DNA from: Microlunatus speluncae
GTDB taxonomy: Bacteria > Actinomycetota > Actinomycetes > Propionibacteriales > Propionibacteriaceae
Direction of reading: 5' to 3'
Length of the DNA stretch: 64,000 nucleotides
NCBI RefSeq assembly: GCF_009299835.1
Contig: NZ_VKCZ01000003.1
Location: 496,001-560,000 of the forward strand
Position numbers and translations under genes: made by a program. Positions 51,431-60,319 of this stretch are shown here, one piece after another (the first letter of the stretch is position 1; the number at the start of each line of letters is the position of its first letter). The notes beneath the pieces were generated by a model, which saw only the letters and a program-made list of their open reading frames with translations, ran no database searches and was not told the DNA's origin.

Positions 51431-52321
51431 ATGACGAAGCGCAGCGCGCCGAACGTGCAGGTGATCGACCTCGAGCCGGGCCTGTGGCTCTGGCGCCTCG
51501 AGCACCCGCACTGGAGCGAGGGCGAGGACTGGCCCGAGGTGGTCACCAGCGTGTGCGTCGACGCGGGCACCGAGCGCTGGGTGATCGATCCGCTGCTCCC
51601 GCCGGACGACACCACCGAGGTGTGGCGCCGGTTCGCCGAGCGGCCGCCGACGGCGGTCGTGATCTTGATCGGTGATCATCTGCGCGAGACGTGGAGTGAT
51701 CAGACGGTGTGGAGCGTCGATGCCCTGGTCGACCGCTACGGCTGTCGTACCTTCGGGCCGAACGCCTTCGATCAGGACATGATCAAGAAGTGGGGCCGGC
51801 CCAAGGTCGAAGGGCAGCAGATCGTGCCCGGCCGAGAACTGCCGGGCGGCCTGCTGCCGTTCCGGGATGTCCGGGGCTGGGCCGAGACGCCGCTCTATCT
51901 TCCACAGCACCGGACGTTGGTGTTCGGCGACGGGATGACCGAGCGGGCCGGATCGCTGCGGGTGTGGATGTCGCCGACGCACGAGGAGCGCGCCCTGCCC
52001 GACCTTCGGGCCATGCTCGCCCTGCCGTTCGAGCGGGTGATCGTCTCCCACGGCGAGCCCGTACATTCCCGGGAGGCGTTCGAGCGGGCGCTGGACCTGC
52101 CGCCGTGGCCGGCGACGTCGCTGCACATCGCGGCCTGGCGCGGGGATCTCGACCAGGTCCGCAGGCTGGTGCACCTGGGTGCCGACCTGACCGCCCTGTC
52201 CGACAATTCCGGGCTGACCCCGTTGGAGTGGGCTGTCAACGCCTCGGAGAACGAGGGATCCAGGGCGCCCGGCCACGACGAGGTCATCGCCTATCTCACC
52301 TCGGTGATGAAGCAGGACTGA
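51431..52321 (+). CDS. Metallo-beta-lactamase-fold protein with C-terminal ankyrin repeat
   Basis: A 296-residue protein. Residues 10-225 follow a metallo-beta-lactamase-like order (VTSVCVDAGTERWVIDPLLPPDD, AVVILIGDHLRETW, TLVFGDGMTERAG, RVIVSHGEPVHSREA), but the HxHxDH motif is reduced to GDHLRE, so a normal two-metal centre is unlikely. Residues 230-285 form an ankyrin repeat (TSLHIAAWRGDLDQVRRLVH, LGADLTALSDNSGLTPLEWA). I do not know a described protein with this exact pair; the ankyrin half suggests protein binding. Confidence 0.7.
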   Translation: MTKRSAPNVQVIDLEPGLWLWRLEHPHWSEGEDWPEVVTSVCVDAGTERWVIDPLLPPDDTTEVWRRFAERPPTAVVILIGDHLRETWSDQTVWSVDALVDRYGCRTFGPNAFDQDMIKKWGRPKVEGQQIVPGRELPGGLLPFRDVRGWAETPLYLPQHRTLVFGDGMTERAGSLRVWMSPTHEERALPDLRAMLALPFERVIVSHGEPVHSREAFERALDLPPWPATSLHIAAWRGDLDQVRRLVHLGADLTALSDNSGLTPLEWAVNASENEGSRAPGHDEVIAYLTSVMKQD

Positions 52322-52360
52322 CCTTCAGGCTGGCCGGCTATTACGGCTTTGATCAGGGAT

Positions 52361-52386
52361 GACGCCCCGGCTGCGGTCGGGGCGTC
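52361..52386 (+). terminator. Hairpin terminator
   Basis: GACGCCCCG and CGGGGCGTC form a 9-bp stem with an 8-nt loop, 40 bases after the MBL-ankyrin stop. The following 160 bases to the DUF1048 start contain two CCGTGTCAG direct repeats (near 52458 and 52471) that may be regulatory; nothing else is visible. Confidence 0.7.
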
Positions 52387-52549
52387 GGCCTGTCCTGTCC
52401 CGGGGCCCGGGCCCCGGACGATACCCCTCTGTCATCGCCTGCCAGGCCGTCCTGATCCGTGTCAGTGCCGTGTCAGGCCGGTGGCAGGTCGGGCCCGGAG
52501 TCTGTGGTCATGGCGGAACCCCGCCGGACGAATGCAAAGGAACCTGACC

Positions 52550-53005
52550 ATGACCATCTCAGAATTCACGGTGAAGCTGATCGGCGACAAGCGGCGCTGG
52601 CGGGCCTACAAGGCGCGGACGCGGCAGCTTCCGGCGGCTTACCGCACGAGCGTCAAGGCGCTGGAGCGCTACCTGCTGCGCTTCGGGCCGGCCGATGCCG
52701 ACACCGCGGCCACCGTGTTCGAGGATCTCGCCACCCGGTTCGAGCAGGCCGCCGCGGCCGGCACCCCGGTCCGCGAGATCGTCGGCGACAACCCGGTGGA
52801 GTTCGTCAAGACGTTGCTGCAGAACTACCCGAAGGGCGGCGGACTGCCCAGCCAGGAGCGGGAGCGGCTGATCAGCGAGCTCGTCGACGAGAACCCGGCG
52901 GTGTTGGAGGCGTTGCTGCAGGAGTACGGCCAGGGCGGCTGGGCCGGCAAGGAGCGGAAGCGGCTGAGCCGGGCGATCGAGCGGGCCGAGGCGGACGCCC
53001 GATGA
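52550..53005 (+). CDS. DUF1048 protein with duplicated tail
   Basis: A 151-residue helical protein. The DUF1048 pattern is KLIGDKRRWRAYKARTRQLP, AYRTSVKALERYLLRF, LATRFEQAAAAGTPVREIVG and NPVEFVKTLL. The last 70 residues contain an internal duplication (LLQNYPKGGG...ERERLISEL and LLQEYGQGGW...ERKRLSRAI). DUF1048 genes normally accompany PadR regulators and ABC-2 exporters; here the exporter follows with an ATGA context but no PadR is adjacent. Confidence 0.82.
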   Translation: MTISEFTVKLIGDKRRWRAYKARTRQLPAAYRTSVKALERYLLRFGPADADTAATVFEDLATRFEQAAAAGTPVREIVGDNPVEFVKTLLQNYPKGGGLPSQERERLISELVDENPAVLEALLQEYGQGGWAGKERKRLSRAIERAEADAR

Positions 53006-53055
53006 CCACCCGACCACCGGCCAGCCCAAAACGAGCCCAGAACGGAGACCCAGTC

Positions 53056-53883
53056 ATGATCACCAACCAGACCCGCGAACCCGCGATCCGGGTGCAGGGC
53101 ATCCAGAAGTCGTACAAGGACCTGCAGGTGCTGCGCGGCGTCGACTTCGACGTGCAGCCGGGAAGCATCTTCGCGCTGCTCGGCTCCAACGGCGCCGGCA
53201 AGACGACGCTGATCCGGATCCTGTCGTCCTTGCTGAAGGCCGATGCGGGATCCGCGACCGTGCACGGCTTCGACGTCGCGACCAAGCCCGGCGACGTGCG
53301 CGAGTCGATCAGTCTCACCGGTCAGTTCGCCGCGGTGGACGAGGTGCTCACCGGCCGGGAGAACCTAGTATTGATCGCCAAGCTGCGACACCTGAAGAAC
53401 CCCGGGGCGGTGGCCGACGACCTGCTCGCCCGGTTCTCGCTCACCGAGGCCGGAAAGCGCCGGGCGATCACGTATTCGGGCGGCATGCGCCGCCGGCTCG
53501 ACATCGCGATGAGCTTGATCGGCAACCCGCCGATCATCTTCCTCGACGAGCCGACCACCGGGCTGGATCCCCAGGGCCGGATCGAGGTGTGGCAAACGAT
53601 CAAGGAACTGGCCGACGGCGGGACCACCGTCCTGCTGACCACCCAATACCTCGACGAGGCCGAGCAGTTGGCCGACCGGATCGCGATCCTGCATCAGGGC
53701 GTGATCATCCAGAACGGCACCCTGGCCGAGCTCAAGCAACTGTTGCCGCCGGCGAAGGTCGAATACGTCGAGAAGCAGCCCTCCCTCGAAGACGTCTTCC
53801 TCACTCTCGTCGGCGAGACCGGCGAACCCACTGACGCTGTCCCGGCCGACGCAGCCGCCACGGCAGGAAAGGAATCCCGATGA
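53056..53883 (+). CDS. ABC exporter ATP-binding protein, DrrA-like (second)
   Basis: A 275-residue ATPase. Walker A LLGSNGAGKTTLIRIL, Q-loop ISLTGQFAAVDEVLTGREN, signature ITYSGGMRRRLDIAMS, Walker B IIFLDEPTTGLD and switch LLTTQYLDEAEQLADR (Gln in place of the usual His) are seen. GGAG lies eight bases before the ATG at 53056; an ATG at 53002 that overlaps the upstream stop (ATGA) would add 18 residues. C-terminal domain ends with the QPSLEDVFLTLVG motif common to DrrA. Confidence 0.93.
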   Translation: MITNQTREPAIRVQGIQKSYKDLQVLRGVDFDVQPGSIFALLGSNGAGKTTLIRILSSLLKADAGSATVHGFDVATKPGDVRESISLTGQFAAVDEVLTGRENLVLIAKLRHLKNPGAVADDLLARFSLTEAGKRRAITYSGGMRRRLDIAMSLIGNPPIIFLDEPTTGLDPQGRIEVWQTIKELADGGTTVLLTTQYLDEAEQLADRIAILHQGVIIQNGTLAELKQLLPPAKVEYVEKQPSLEDVFLTLVGETGEPTDAVPADAAATAGKESR

Positions 53884-54644
53884 CCACCCACGTTCTCAGC
53901 GACACCGGCGTCCTCACCAGCCGTTCGCTGCGCCACATCCTGCGCAGCCCGGACACGATCATCACCACCGCGATCACCCCGATCGCCATGATGCTGCTCT
54001 TCGTGTACGTGCTCGGCGGCGCGATCAACACCGGCTCCAGCACGTCCTACGTGAACTACTTGTTGCCCGGCATCCTGCTGATCACGATCTCCTCCGGCAT
54101 CGCCTACACCGCGTACCGGCTGTTCCTCGATCTGCAGGGCGGCATCTTCGAGCGGTTCCAGTCCATGCCGATCGCCCGGTCGAGCGCGCTCTGGGCCCAC
54201 GTGCTCACCTCGCTGGTCGCGAACCTGGTCTCGGTCGCGCTCGTCATCGGCGTCGCGTTGATCATGGGATTCCGTACCGGAGCATCGCCCCTGGCCTGGC
54301 TCGCGGTCGCCGGCATCCTGATCTTGTTCACCCTGGCCCTGACCTGGATCGCCGTGATCGCGGGACTCTCGTCGAAGTCGGTCGACGGTGCGAGCGCCTT
54401 CAGCTACCCGCTGATCTTCCTGCCGTTCATCAGCTCGGCCTTCGTCCCCACCGGTTCGATGCCGGGCCCGGTCGCCTGGTTCGCCGAGCACCAACCCGTG
54501 ACCTCCATCGTCAACACCATCCGGGCCCTGTTTGCCCAGGAACCCGTCGGTGGCGACATCTGGATCGCCCTCGCCTGGCTGGTCGGCATCCTCATCGCCG
54601 CCTACGCCTTCGCGATCGTCATCTACCGTCGCAAGATCAACTGA
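53880..54644 (+). CDS. ABC-2 type exporter permease, DrrB-like (second)
   Basis: A 254-residue six-helix permease. Conserved parts are SLRHILRSPDTIITTAITPIA, NYLLPGILLITISSGIAYTA, ERFQSMPIARSSALWAHV and the ABC-2 signature (FISSAFVPTGSMPGPVAWFAE then HQPVTSIVNTIRALF). ATGA overlap with the ATPase gene. With it forms a drug or lipid exporter; paralogous to the PadR-controlled pair at 46.3-47.8 kb. Confidence 0.92.
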   Translation: MTTHVLSDTGVLTSRSLRHILRSPDTIITTAITPIAMMLLFVYVLGGAINTGSSTSYVNYLLPGILLITISSGIAYTAYRLFLDLQGGIFERFQSMPIARSSALWAHVLTSLVANLVSVALVIGVALIMGFRTGASPLAWLAVAGILILFTLALTWIAVIAGLSSKSVDGASAFSYPLIFLPFISSAFVPTGSMPGPVAWFAEHQPVTSIVNTIRALFAQEPVGGDIWIALAWLVGILIAAYAFAIVIYRRKIN

Positions 54645-54681
54645 GGACGCCCCCTGCGCGCCGAACGCAGGACCGCGACGT

Positions 54682-54717
54682 ATGCCGCCCGCTCCCCCGG
54701 GGAGACGCGGGCGGCAT
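54682..54717 (+). terminator. Hairpin terminator of the DUF1048-ABC operon
   Basis: ATGCCGCCCGC and GCGGGCGGCAT form an 11-bp perfect stem around a 14-nt loop, 37 bases after the permease stop. Confidence 0.75.
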
Positions 54718-54746
54718 CGTCATGTCCGCGGAGCCCGGATCGGAAG

Positions 54747-54792
54747 GATCGTGGTCACTTTGGCGCTGGGACGGGGCCGAACTGACCACGAT
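54747..54792. repeat. GTGGTCA...TGACCAC dispersed palindromic repeat, copy 2
   Basis: ATCGTGGTCACTTTGG and CCGAACTGACCACGAT flank a centre with ACGGGG. The right half agrees with copy 1 (44217-44258) at about 20 of 22 positions. Confidence 0.6.
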
Positions 54793-54802
54793 GATCGCTC
54801 GA

Positions 54803-55147
54803 TCAGTGCGCCGGCACCGAGACGCAGACCAGCTCGGTGTCCTCGATCGCTTCCACCTCGCCCGGACTGTCCCGCGGCACGTGGAGGTGATCCCCGGCCG
54901 TCGCGGTGACCGTGCTGCCGGGCTCGCCGACAACGAGTCGACCGCGGATGACGACCCAGACCTCGTCGTACGGGGCCGGCAGGTCGGCCCGCTCGCCCGC
55001 GCCGAAGAACGCCGAGTAGCTGCTCAGCGGTCCGCCCTCGGCGGCTTCGATGGCGGGCGTCATGACGATGCGGCGGTCTCCGAACCGGAGCGGCCCGCTC
55101 TCGCCTCCCGGATTGAAACTTCGGACTTTCGGCGTGGTGGTGGTCAC
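54803..55147 (-). CDS. Cupin-domain protein
   Basis: A 114-residue single cupin barrel resembling EutQ-like cupins. The motifs are weak: DEVWVVIRGRLVVGE stands for cupin motif 1 and GDHLHVPRDSPGEVEA for motif 2, with one clear histidine in each usual metal position missing or displaced. A metal centre is uncertain. Single gene, divergent from the alpha/beta hydrolase. Confidence 0.78.
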   Translation of the reverse strand: MTTTTPKVRSFNPGGESGPLRFGDRRIVMTPAIEAAEGGPLSSYSAFFGAGERADLPAPYDEVWVVIRGRLVVGEPGSTVTATAGDHLHVPRDSPGEVEAIEDTELVCVSVPAH

Positions 55148-55198
55148 GAGTCAGGAACCTACCCAAGGCGGGCAACCAACCGGGGTTAGCCTGAGGCG

Positions 55199-55870
55199 GT
55201 GAAGTTCGTGATGGTGCCGGGCGGCTGGCAGGGCGGATGGGTGTTCGATCCGGTGGCCGAAGCGTTGCAGCGCAACGGGCACCAGGTCGAGACGGTGACC
55301 CCGGCCGGGCTGGAGCCGGACGGCCCGATCGAGCCGGAGCGGCCGCCGAATCTCGACGACCACATTGATCAAGTAGCCGAGATCATCGACCGCAGCGACG
55401 AAACCCCGCTCGCGCTCTGCGGCCACAGCTATGCCGGGCTGGTGATCGCCGGCGTCGCGGACCGGCTCGGCGATCGCCTTGATCATCTGGTCTTCATCGA
55501 CGCCTACGTCCCGGACGACGGGGACTCGTGCTGGTCCCTGACCAGCGACGGTTTCCGGGAGCTGTTCATCGCCGGTTCCCGTACCGACGGCCGCTGGGTC
55601 GCCGTCCCCGACGGCCTCGATCCCCGTGCGCGTCCGCATCCGTTGCCGAGCTTCCTCCAGTCGATCAGGCTGACCGGCGCTCCGCGACCCGCGCTCACTC
55701 GGACGTACCTCAGTGGTGGCGCCTGGCCGGGCAGCCCGTTCCTGACCCTGACCGAACGGTTGCGCGACGACCCGGCCTGGCAGGTTGTCGAGATTCCCGT
55801 TGGCCACAACATCGCCCGCCGCGACCCGCAGGGTCTGGCTGCCGTCCTCGACGGGTTGGAAGAGAACTAG
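55199..55870 (+). CDS. Alpha/beta hydrolase (EstC-like)
   Basis: A 223-residue hydrolase. The oxyanion region is MVPGGWQGGWVFDPVAEALQ, the nucleophile elbow LCGHSYAGLVIAGV (GHSYAG) is intact, the acid lies in VFIDAYVPDDGDS or after, and the histidine is in IPVGHNIARRDP. Typical of salicylate-esterase/pyrethroid-hydrolase-like enzymes; substrate unknown. GTG start. The N-terminal domain of the VOC fusion at 48.4 kb belongs to the same family but has lost the serine. Confidence 0.87.
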   Translation: MKFVMVPGGWQGGWVFDPVAEALQRNGHQVETVTPAGLEPDGPIEPERPPNLDDHIDQVAEIIDRSDETPLALCGHSYAGLVIAGVADRLGDRLDHLVFIDAYVPDDGDSCWSLTSDGFRELFIAGSRTDGRWVAVPDGLDPRARPHPLPSFLQSIRLTGAPRPALTRTYLSGGAWPGSPFLTLTERLRDDPAWQVVEIPVGHNIARRDPQGLAAVLDGLEEN

Positions 55871-56023
55871 CCGCAGGACCACGAGCCGACTGATCTCCAA
55901 GGTGGCTCACGTTCAATTATGCCGGAGTTTCGGTAGCAACACGCCGCAGCTCAGACGACACGCGGTCAACGTTGCGAGGGTCCGTGGCGGTTGCGACTCT
56001 TGGCGCGGCTTCGGGAGGTTTGT

Positions 56024-56971
56024 GTGGTCGCGGATGAGGCATCGTCAACCGGTAAGGCCCTGCTAGCTCGGGCATTGCACCGACTGACTCAGGGAACGCG
56101 TCGCTATCTGCAGCATGCACGGGTTCTGTGGCGTGCCACGCGTCTGTGGTCCGGGCTGACCCTGGTGCTGACCGTGCTCGACGCGACCGTCCGTACGGTG
56201 CTCATGATCGCGGTGGGGCAGTTCGTGGGTGCCGTACCGGCGGCTGTCAGCGGCGGTGCCGATCTTCAGGCGACGGATCAGGCGTGGCGTTGGTTAGCGG
56301 CAGCGGCAGTTCTGTTGATCATGGGCCCAGCGCTACAACTGCTGCGGTCGATGACGTCGGAGCGGTGCTCGGCGGCCTACCTGAGGTATGTATTCGATCT
56401 TGTGGCCGAGGTCGGCGTACAACCTCGAAGCATCGCGCACCTGGACACCCCCGCATTCTCCGGCCGGCTGCGCGCCGTGGTCGACGGAACCCGGGACTGG
56501 TCGTTCGTGATGGGACTCGACTCAACCTGGTCGGTCCTGGCGTCCCGGTTTGCCGGGATCGGCGCGGTGGTGGTGTTGCTGCCTTGGCGGTGGTGGGTTC
56601 CGCTCGTCGTCGCCGCGATGTTCCTGATCTTGTCGAACGTGTTCATGCGCTGGATCAGCCTGGCCTTCGACCAGCTGCTGCAGACGACGGGGAACGAGCG
56701 CCGGCGCGCGGGCTACCTGCGGTCCCTGATGACGGGAAGTGAACCGGCGAAGGAGATCCGGCTGTTCGGGCTCGCGGACTGGCTCGGCGACCTCTATCGA
56801 GCGACGTGGCTGCACGCGATGGCCGGGTTGTGGCAGGCGCGGCGTAGCGGGTTGGGTCCGGTCCTGGTGACCTGTCTGGGCGCCGCCGTCGTGATCGGTG
56901 GTGCGCTGGCGCTGGTCGGGGTCGACGTCTTCGCCGGGGTTCCTCTCTGGCGCGGAACACCTCGGTGCTGA
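56024..56971 (+). pseudogene. Frameshifted ABC exporter, membrane-domain half
   Basis: A 315-residue frame with an excellent GGGAGG site five bases before the GTG. It holds the first five helices of a type I ABC exporter (LVLTVLDATVRTVLMIAVG, WLAAAAVLLIMGPALQLL, the pair around 185-220, and VLVTCLGAAVVIGGALALVG). It then runs out of frame at GVDVFAGVPLWRGTPRC and stops. The ATPase half of the same protein continues at once in another frame, where SSLARNTSVLIGLIELRREL reads on. Helix 6 is missing, so a small deletion with frameshift near 56935-56950 is likely. Confidence 0.75.
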
Positions 56972-57885
56972 TCGGCTTGATCGAGCTTCGCCGAGAGCTG
57001 GGTCTGCCCGCCGTCGATCGGGTGCCACCCCCGGTCGGGGACCGGACGGCGAATGACGCGCCGGTGATCGCGGCGGAGGTGCGGTTGACCGGGGTGAGTT
57101 TCGGCTATCCGACTCGGGACACTCGCGCGGTCAGCAACGTCACCTTGCATATCCCGCCCGGTCAGTCGATCGCCATCGTCGGCGTCAACGGCGCCGGCAA
57201 GTCGACCTTGATCAAACTTCTCTGCGGCCTCTACACACCCGACGAGGGAACGGTTCTGGTCGACCAGGCAGATCCGGCGGTCGAGGAAGACGCCCGGCGG
57301 AAGGTGGCGGTCATCTTCCAGGACTTCGTCCGATATCAGTTGTCGCTCCGGGACAACGTCAGGCTCGGTGCGGGGACGGATGATCATGATCAAGAGCTGC
57401 TCGACCGCGCCCTGGTCGATGCCGGCGGCGCCACCGTACTGGAACGTCTTGATCACGGCTGGGACACCGTCCTCTCGGCCGAGTACGAGGGCGGCACCGA
57501 CCTGTCCGGCGGTCAGTGGCAGCGAGTGGCCCTCGCGCGGGCGCTGGCGGCCGTGGCCGGCGGGGCCGGGGTTCTCATCCTGGACGAGCCCACGGCCGCC
57601 CTCGACGTGCGGGCCGAGGCCGCCCTGTTCGACAGGTTCCTCGAGGTCACCCGCGGTGTCACCACGATCTTGGTGAGCCACCGGTTGTCGAGCGTCCGGC
57701 ACGCCGATCGCATCGTCGTGTTGGGCGATCCGGCCGACAGTGGGCAGGGCATCGTCGAGGACGGCACCCATGAGGAGCTGATGCGTCGCGGCGGACGCTA
57801 CTCCCGGTTGTTCAGCCTGCAGGCCAGCCGGTTCGCGCAGACCGGGCGCGACGCCTCGGACGATCCGGGCCCGGTGATCCGATGA
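56965..57885 (+). CDS. ABC exporter nucleotide-binding half of the broken gene
   Basis: A 306-residue frame that begins with the linker after helix 6 (LIGLIELRRELGLPAVDRV) and contains a full ABC ATPase: A-loop GVSFGYP, Walker A IVGVNGAGKSTLIKLL, Q-loop VIFQDFVRYQLSLRDNV, signature DLSGGQWQRVALARAL, Walker B VLILDEPTAALD and switch ILVSHRLSSVRHADR. Its GTG start overlaps the upstream stop (GTGCTGA), so it may still be translated. It could act as a loose NBD for the next exporter, but without its membrane part the original transporter is probably dead. Confidence 0.8.
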   Translation: MLIGLIELRRELGLPAVDRVPPPVGDRTANDAPVIAAEVRLTGVSFGYPTRDTRAVSNVTLHIPPGQSIAIVGVNGAGKSTLIKLLCGLYTPDEGTVLVDQADPAVEEDARRKVAVIFQDFVRYQLSLRDNVRLGAGTDDHDQELLDRALVDAGGATVLERLDHGWDTVLSAEYEGGTDLSGGQWQRVALARALAAVAGGAGVLILDEPTAALDVRAEAALFDRFLEVTRGVTTILVSHRLSSVRHADRIVVLGDPADSGQGIVEDGTHEELMRRGGRYSRLFSLQASRFAQTGRDASDDPGPVIR

Positions 57886-59663
57886 ACCCGACGCTGCGCG
57901 GTCTGGGGGTGGTCCTTGTCACCGCGGTCCGGATCAGTCCCCGGCAATCACTGCTGTGTCTTCTCGACGGTGTCGGACGAGTGCTCGTGGCTCTCACCCC
58001 TTTGTTCATGGGGATCTTCGCCGCCGGCGCTCTGGACCAGGATCTCGGCCGGATGCTGCTCGCGGCGGCCGCACTGGTCGGATCGACCGCTGTCGCGGAG
58101 GCGTTCCAGGCGATCGCAGTCACCGCCCAGATCAAGCAACAAGAACTCGTCGGGCACACCCTGGACGCCCAGATCGCTGACCTGACCGCGCGGGTCCCCA
58201 CCCTGGACCACCTGGGATCCGCTCGGTATCTCGACCGGCTGCAGATCCTGCGTGACAACGAAGGTGTGCTCGGCACCTCCTTCGGTCTGCTGGTGCACAC
58301 GATCAACACGCTGGCCTACGCCGTCGCCGTGCTCCTGGTCGCGGTCACCGCCGACTGGCGACTGTTGATCTTGGTCGCCATCGGCGCCGTCCGGCTACTG
58401 ACCGCGCGCTGGTCCGTCCGGTGGGAGAAGGAGGCCGAGGAAGCCGGCGCCGCGCCGAGCCGGCTGTCGCGGCACCTCCTGGATCTCACCACGTCGCCGA
58501 CCGCCGGTGCCGAGACCCGCGTCTTCGGGCAGCAGCAGCAATTACGCAATCGCCTCAGCGCCGCGGTCGCCGGCTGGCGAGAGCCGCTCGTCCGATCCGG
58601 TGATCGCAACGCCCTCCTCAACGCCGCGAACACGATCAGCTTCTTCGCCGTTGCCGTCGTGCTCCTGGCCTGGATGGCGCAAGACGCCTTCGCCGGAACG
58701 GTTTCCATCCCGATGCTTGTCGTCGCTGTCGGCGTCATGCTCACCCTCCAGAACGTGAGCTCCACCTTCGTCACCGCGACCCGCAACTTCAGCCGGGTCG
58801 GTCGGAACGGCGCCCGCTTCATCTGGCTCCGCGACTATGCGGCGCAAGTCGAAGCCGCCCATCCGGGTCGGACTCGGCCGCCGGATCGACTCGATCGCGG
58901 GATCCGGATCGAGGACGTCAGCTACCGCTACGGCGAGTCGAACAACAACGCCCTGATCAAGATCAATCTGGAGCTCCCGGCCGGCGCGGTCGTTGCCCTC
59001 GTCGGAGAGAACGGCGCCGGAAAGTCCACCCTGATCAAGCTGCTGGCCGGCCTCCATCGGTCCAGCAGCGGCCGGATCCTGGTGGACCACCACGACCTGG
59101 CCGCCCTGGACCTCACCGCCTGGCGATCCAAGCTCTCGGGCGCGTTCCAGGACCATGCCAACTTCGAGCTCAAGGCACAACAGTCAGTCGGCAGCGGAGA
59201 TCTTTCGATCATGGACCATGAAGATCACGTGCGTCGCGCCCTCCGCGCCGCCGCCGCCGAAGACGTCATCGCCGCTCTGCCGGCCGGCCTCGCCACCCAG
59301 CTCGGCACGAGCTGGCTCGACGGCGTCGACCTGTCCGGCGGTCAATGGCAACGGATCGCGATCGCGCGAGGCATGATGCGCCCGGCCCCGCTGGTGCTGA
59401 TCCTCGACGAGCCCACCTCGGCCCTCGACGCCGCCACCGAACACGCCCTCTTCGAGCGTTATGCCGCCGCGGCCCACGCCGGCCGCAACGAGGGACGCAT
59501 CACGCTGCTGATCACCCACCGCTTCTCCACCGTGGCCGCCGCCGACCTCGTCGTCGTACTCGACCAGGGTCGGATCATCGAAACCGGAACGCACGCCGAA
59601 CTGATCGCCGATCAAGGGCACTACGCCGAGCTCTACGAGCTGCAGGCGCGCGGGTACCGGTAG
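57882..59663 (+). CDS. ABC exporter, fused membrane and ATPase domains
   Basis: A 593-residue type I exporter half-transporter. Six helices occupy residues 1-300 (for example VLVALTPLFMGIFAAGALD, INTLAYAVAVLLVAVTADW, SFFAVAVVLLAWMAQDAFAG, MLVVAVGVMLTLQNV). The ATPase has Walker A LVGENGAGKSTLIKLL, Q-loop GAFQDHANFELKAQQSV, signature DLSGGQWQRIAIARGM, Walker B VLILDEPTSALD and switch LLITHRFSTVAAADL. The start overlaps the preceding stop (ATGA). The pair looks like a heterodimeric exporter of the peptide/lantibiotic type whose first partner is broken. Confidence 0.92.
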   Translation: MNPTLRGLGVVLVTAVRISPRQSLLCLLDGVGRVLVALTPLFMGIFAAGALDQDLGRMLLAAAALVGSTAVAEAFQAIAVTAQIKQQELVGHTLDAQIADLTARVPTLDHLGSARYLDRLQILRDNEGVLGTSFGLLVHTINTLAYAVAVLLVAVTADWRLLILVAIGAVRLLTARWSVRWEKEAEEAGAAPSRLSRHLLDLTTSPTAGAETRVFGQQQQLRNRLSAAVAGWREPLVRSGDRNALLNAANTISFFAVAVVLLAWMAQDAFAGTVSIPMLVVAVGVMLTLQNVSSTFVTATRNFSRVGRNGARFIWLRDYAAQVEAAHPGRTRPPDRLDRGIRIEDVSYRYGESNNNALIKINLELPAGAVVALVGENGAGKSTLIKLLAGLHRSSSGRILVDHHDLAALDLTAWRSKLSGAFQDHANFELKAQQSVGSGDLSIMDHEDHVRRALRAAAAEDVIAALPAGLATQLGTSWLDGVDLSGGQWQRIAIARGMMRPAPLVLILDEPTSALDAATEHALFERYAAAAHAGRNEGRITLLITHRFSTVAAADLVVVLDQGRIIETGTHAELIADQGHYAELYELQARGYR

Positions 59664-59670
59664 CGCTCGG

Positions 59671-60252
59671 TCAGCGGCGCACCGGAAAGCGCAGGTGGAG
59701 CACCCGGTTGCCCTGAACCACGGCCTCGGGGTCCTCCAACAGGTGTTGGGCGTTGACCGACCCGAAGTAGCGCTTGCCGGACCCGAACACGACGGGTACG
59801 ACATCCATGCGCACCTCGTCGACCAGGCCCGCGGCAAGCACCTGGCCACCGACGTCGCCGGCGGCGACCTCGACGATGCGGTCGCCCGCAAGCTCCTGTG
59901 CCTTGGTCACAGCCGCCGCGACGCCGTCGACGAAGTGAAACGGCGCTTCGGGATGCCAGCCTTCGGGCCGGCCCCGATGGGTCACGACGACGACGTGGTC
60001 GATCCCGGCCGGAGGCTTCCCGTCCCAGCCATCCGTCAGGTCGAAGACGTGGCGACCGGCGATCGTCGCCCCGATCTGGTCCCAGTACGACCGGGTGTAG
60101 TCGTGCGACGTCTGCGACACCTTCACGACGCCGCTCTCGTCCAGCGGCACGTCACCGCTGAGCAACCACTCGAAGAGCGGTCCGGGCTGGTCGTTCTCGT
60201 CGGCGATGAAGCCGTCGACCGAGACCGACGCGTACATGACCACCTTGCCCAT
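59671..60252 (-). CDS. Dihydrofolate reductase / RibD C-terminal family protein
   Basis: A 193-residue RibD_C-like reductase. It starts GKVVMYASVSVDGFIADEND, the standard opening of the family, and continues with ATIAGRHVFDLTDGWDG and VAAGDVGGQVLAAGLVDEVRMDVVPVVFGSGKRYF. Related actinobacterial proteins are NADPH-dependent but are not true DHFR. GAGGAG lies seven bases before the ATG at 60252. It converges on the ABC exporter. Confidence 0.88.
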   Translation of the reverse strand: MGKVVMYASVSVDGFIADENDQPGPLFEWLLSGDVPLDESGVVKVSQTSHDYTRSYWDQIGATIAGRHVFDLTDGWDGKPPAGIDHVVVVTHRGRPEGWHPEAPFHFVDGVAAAVTKAQELAGDRIVEVAAGDVGGQVLAAGLVDEVRMDVVPVVFGSGKRYFGSVNAQHLLEDPEAVVQGNRVLHLRFPVRR

Positions 60253-60319
60253 CGGGCTCTCCTCTGCATTCGGGGTGCCCACAAATTAGCGTCCCGGGAG
60301 CCGTCGATCTTGTAAGAAA

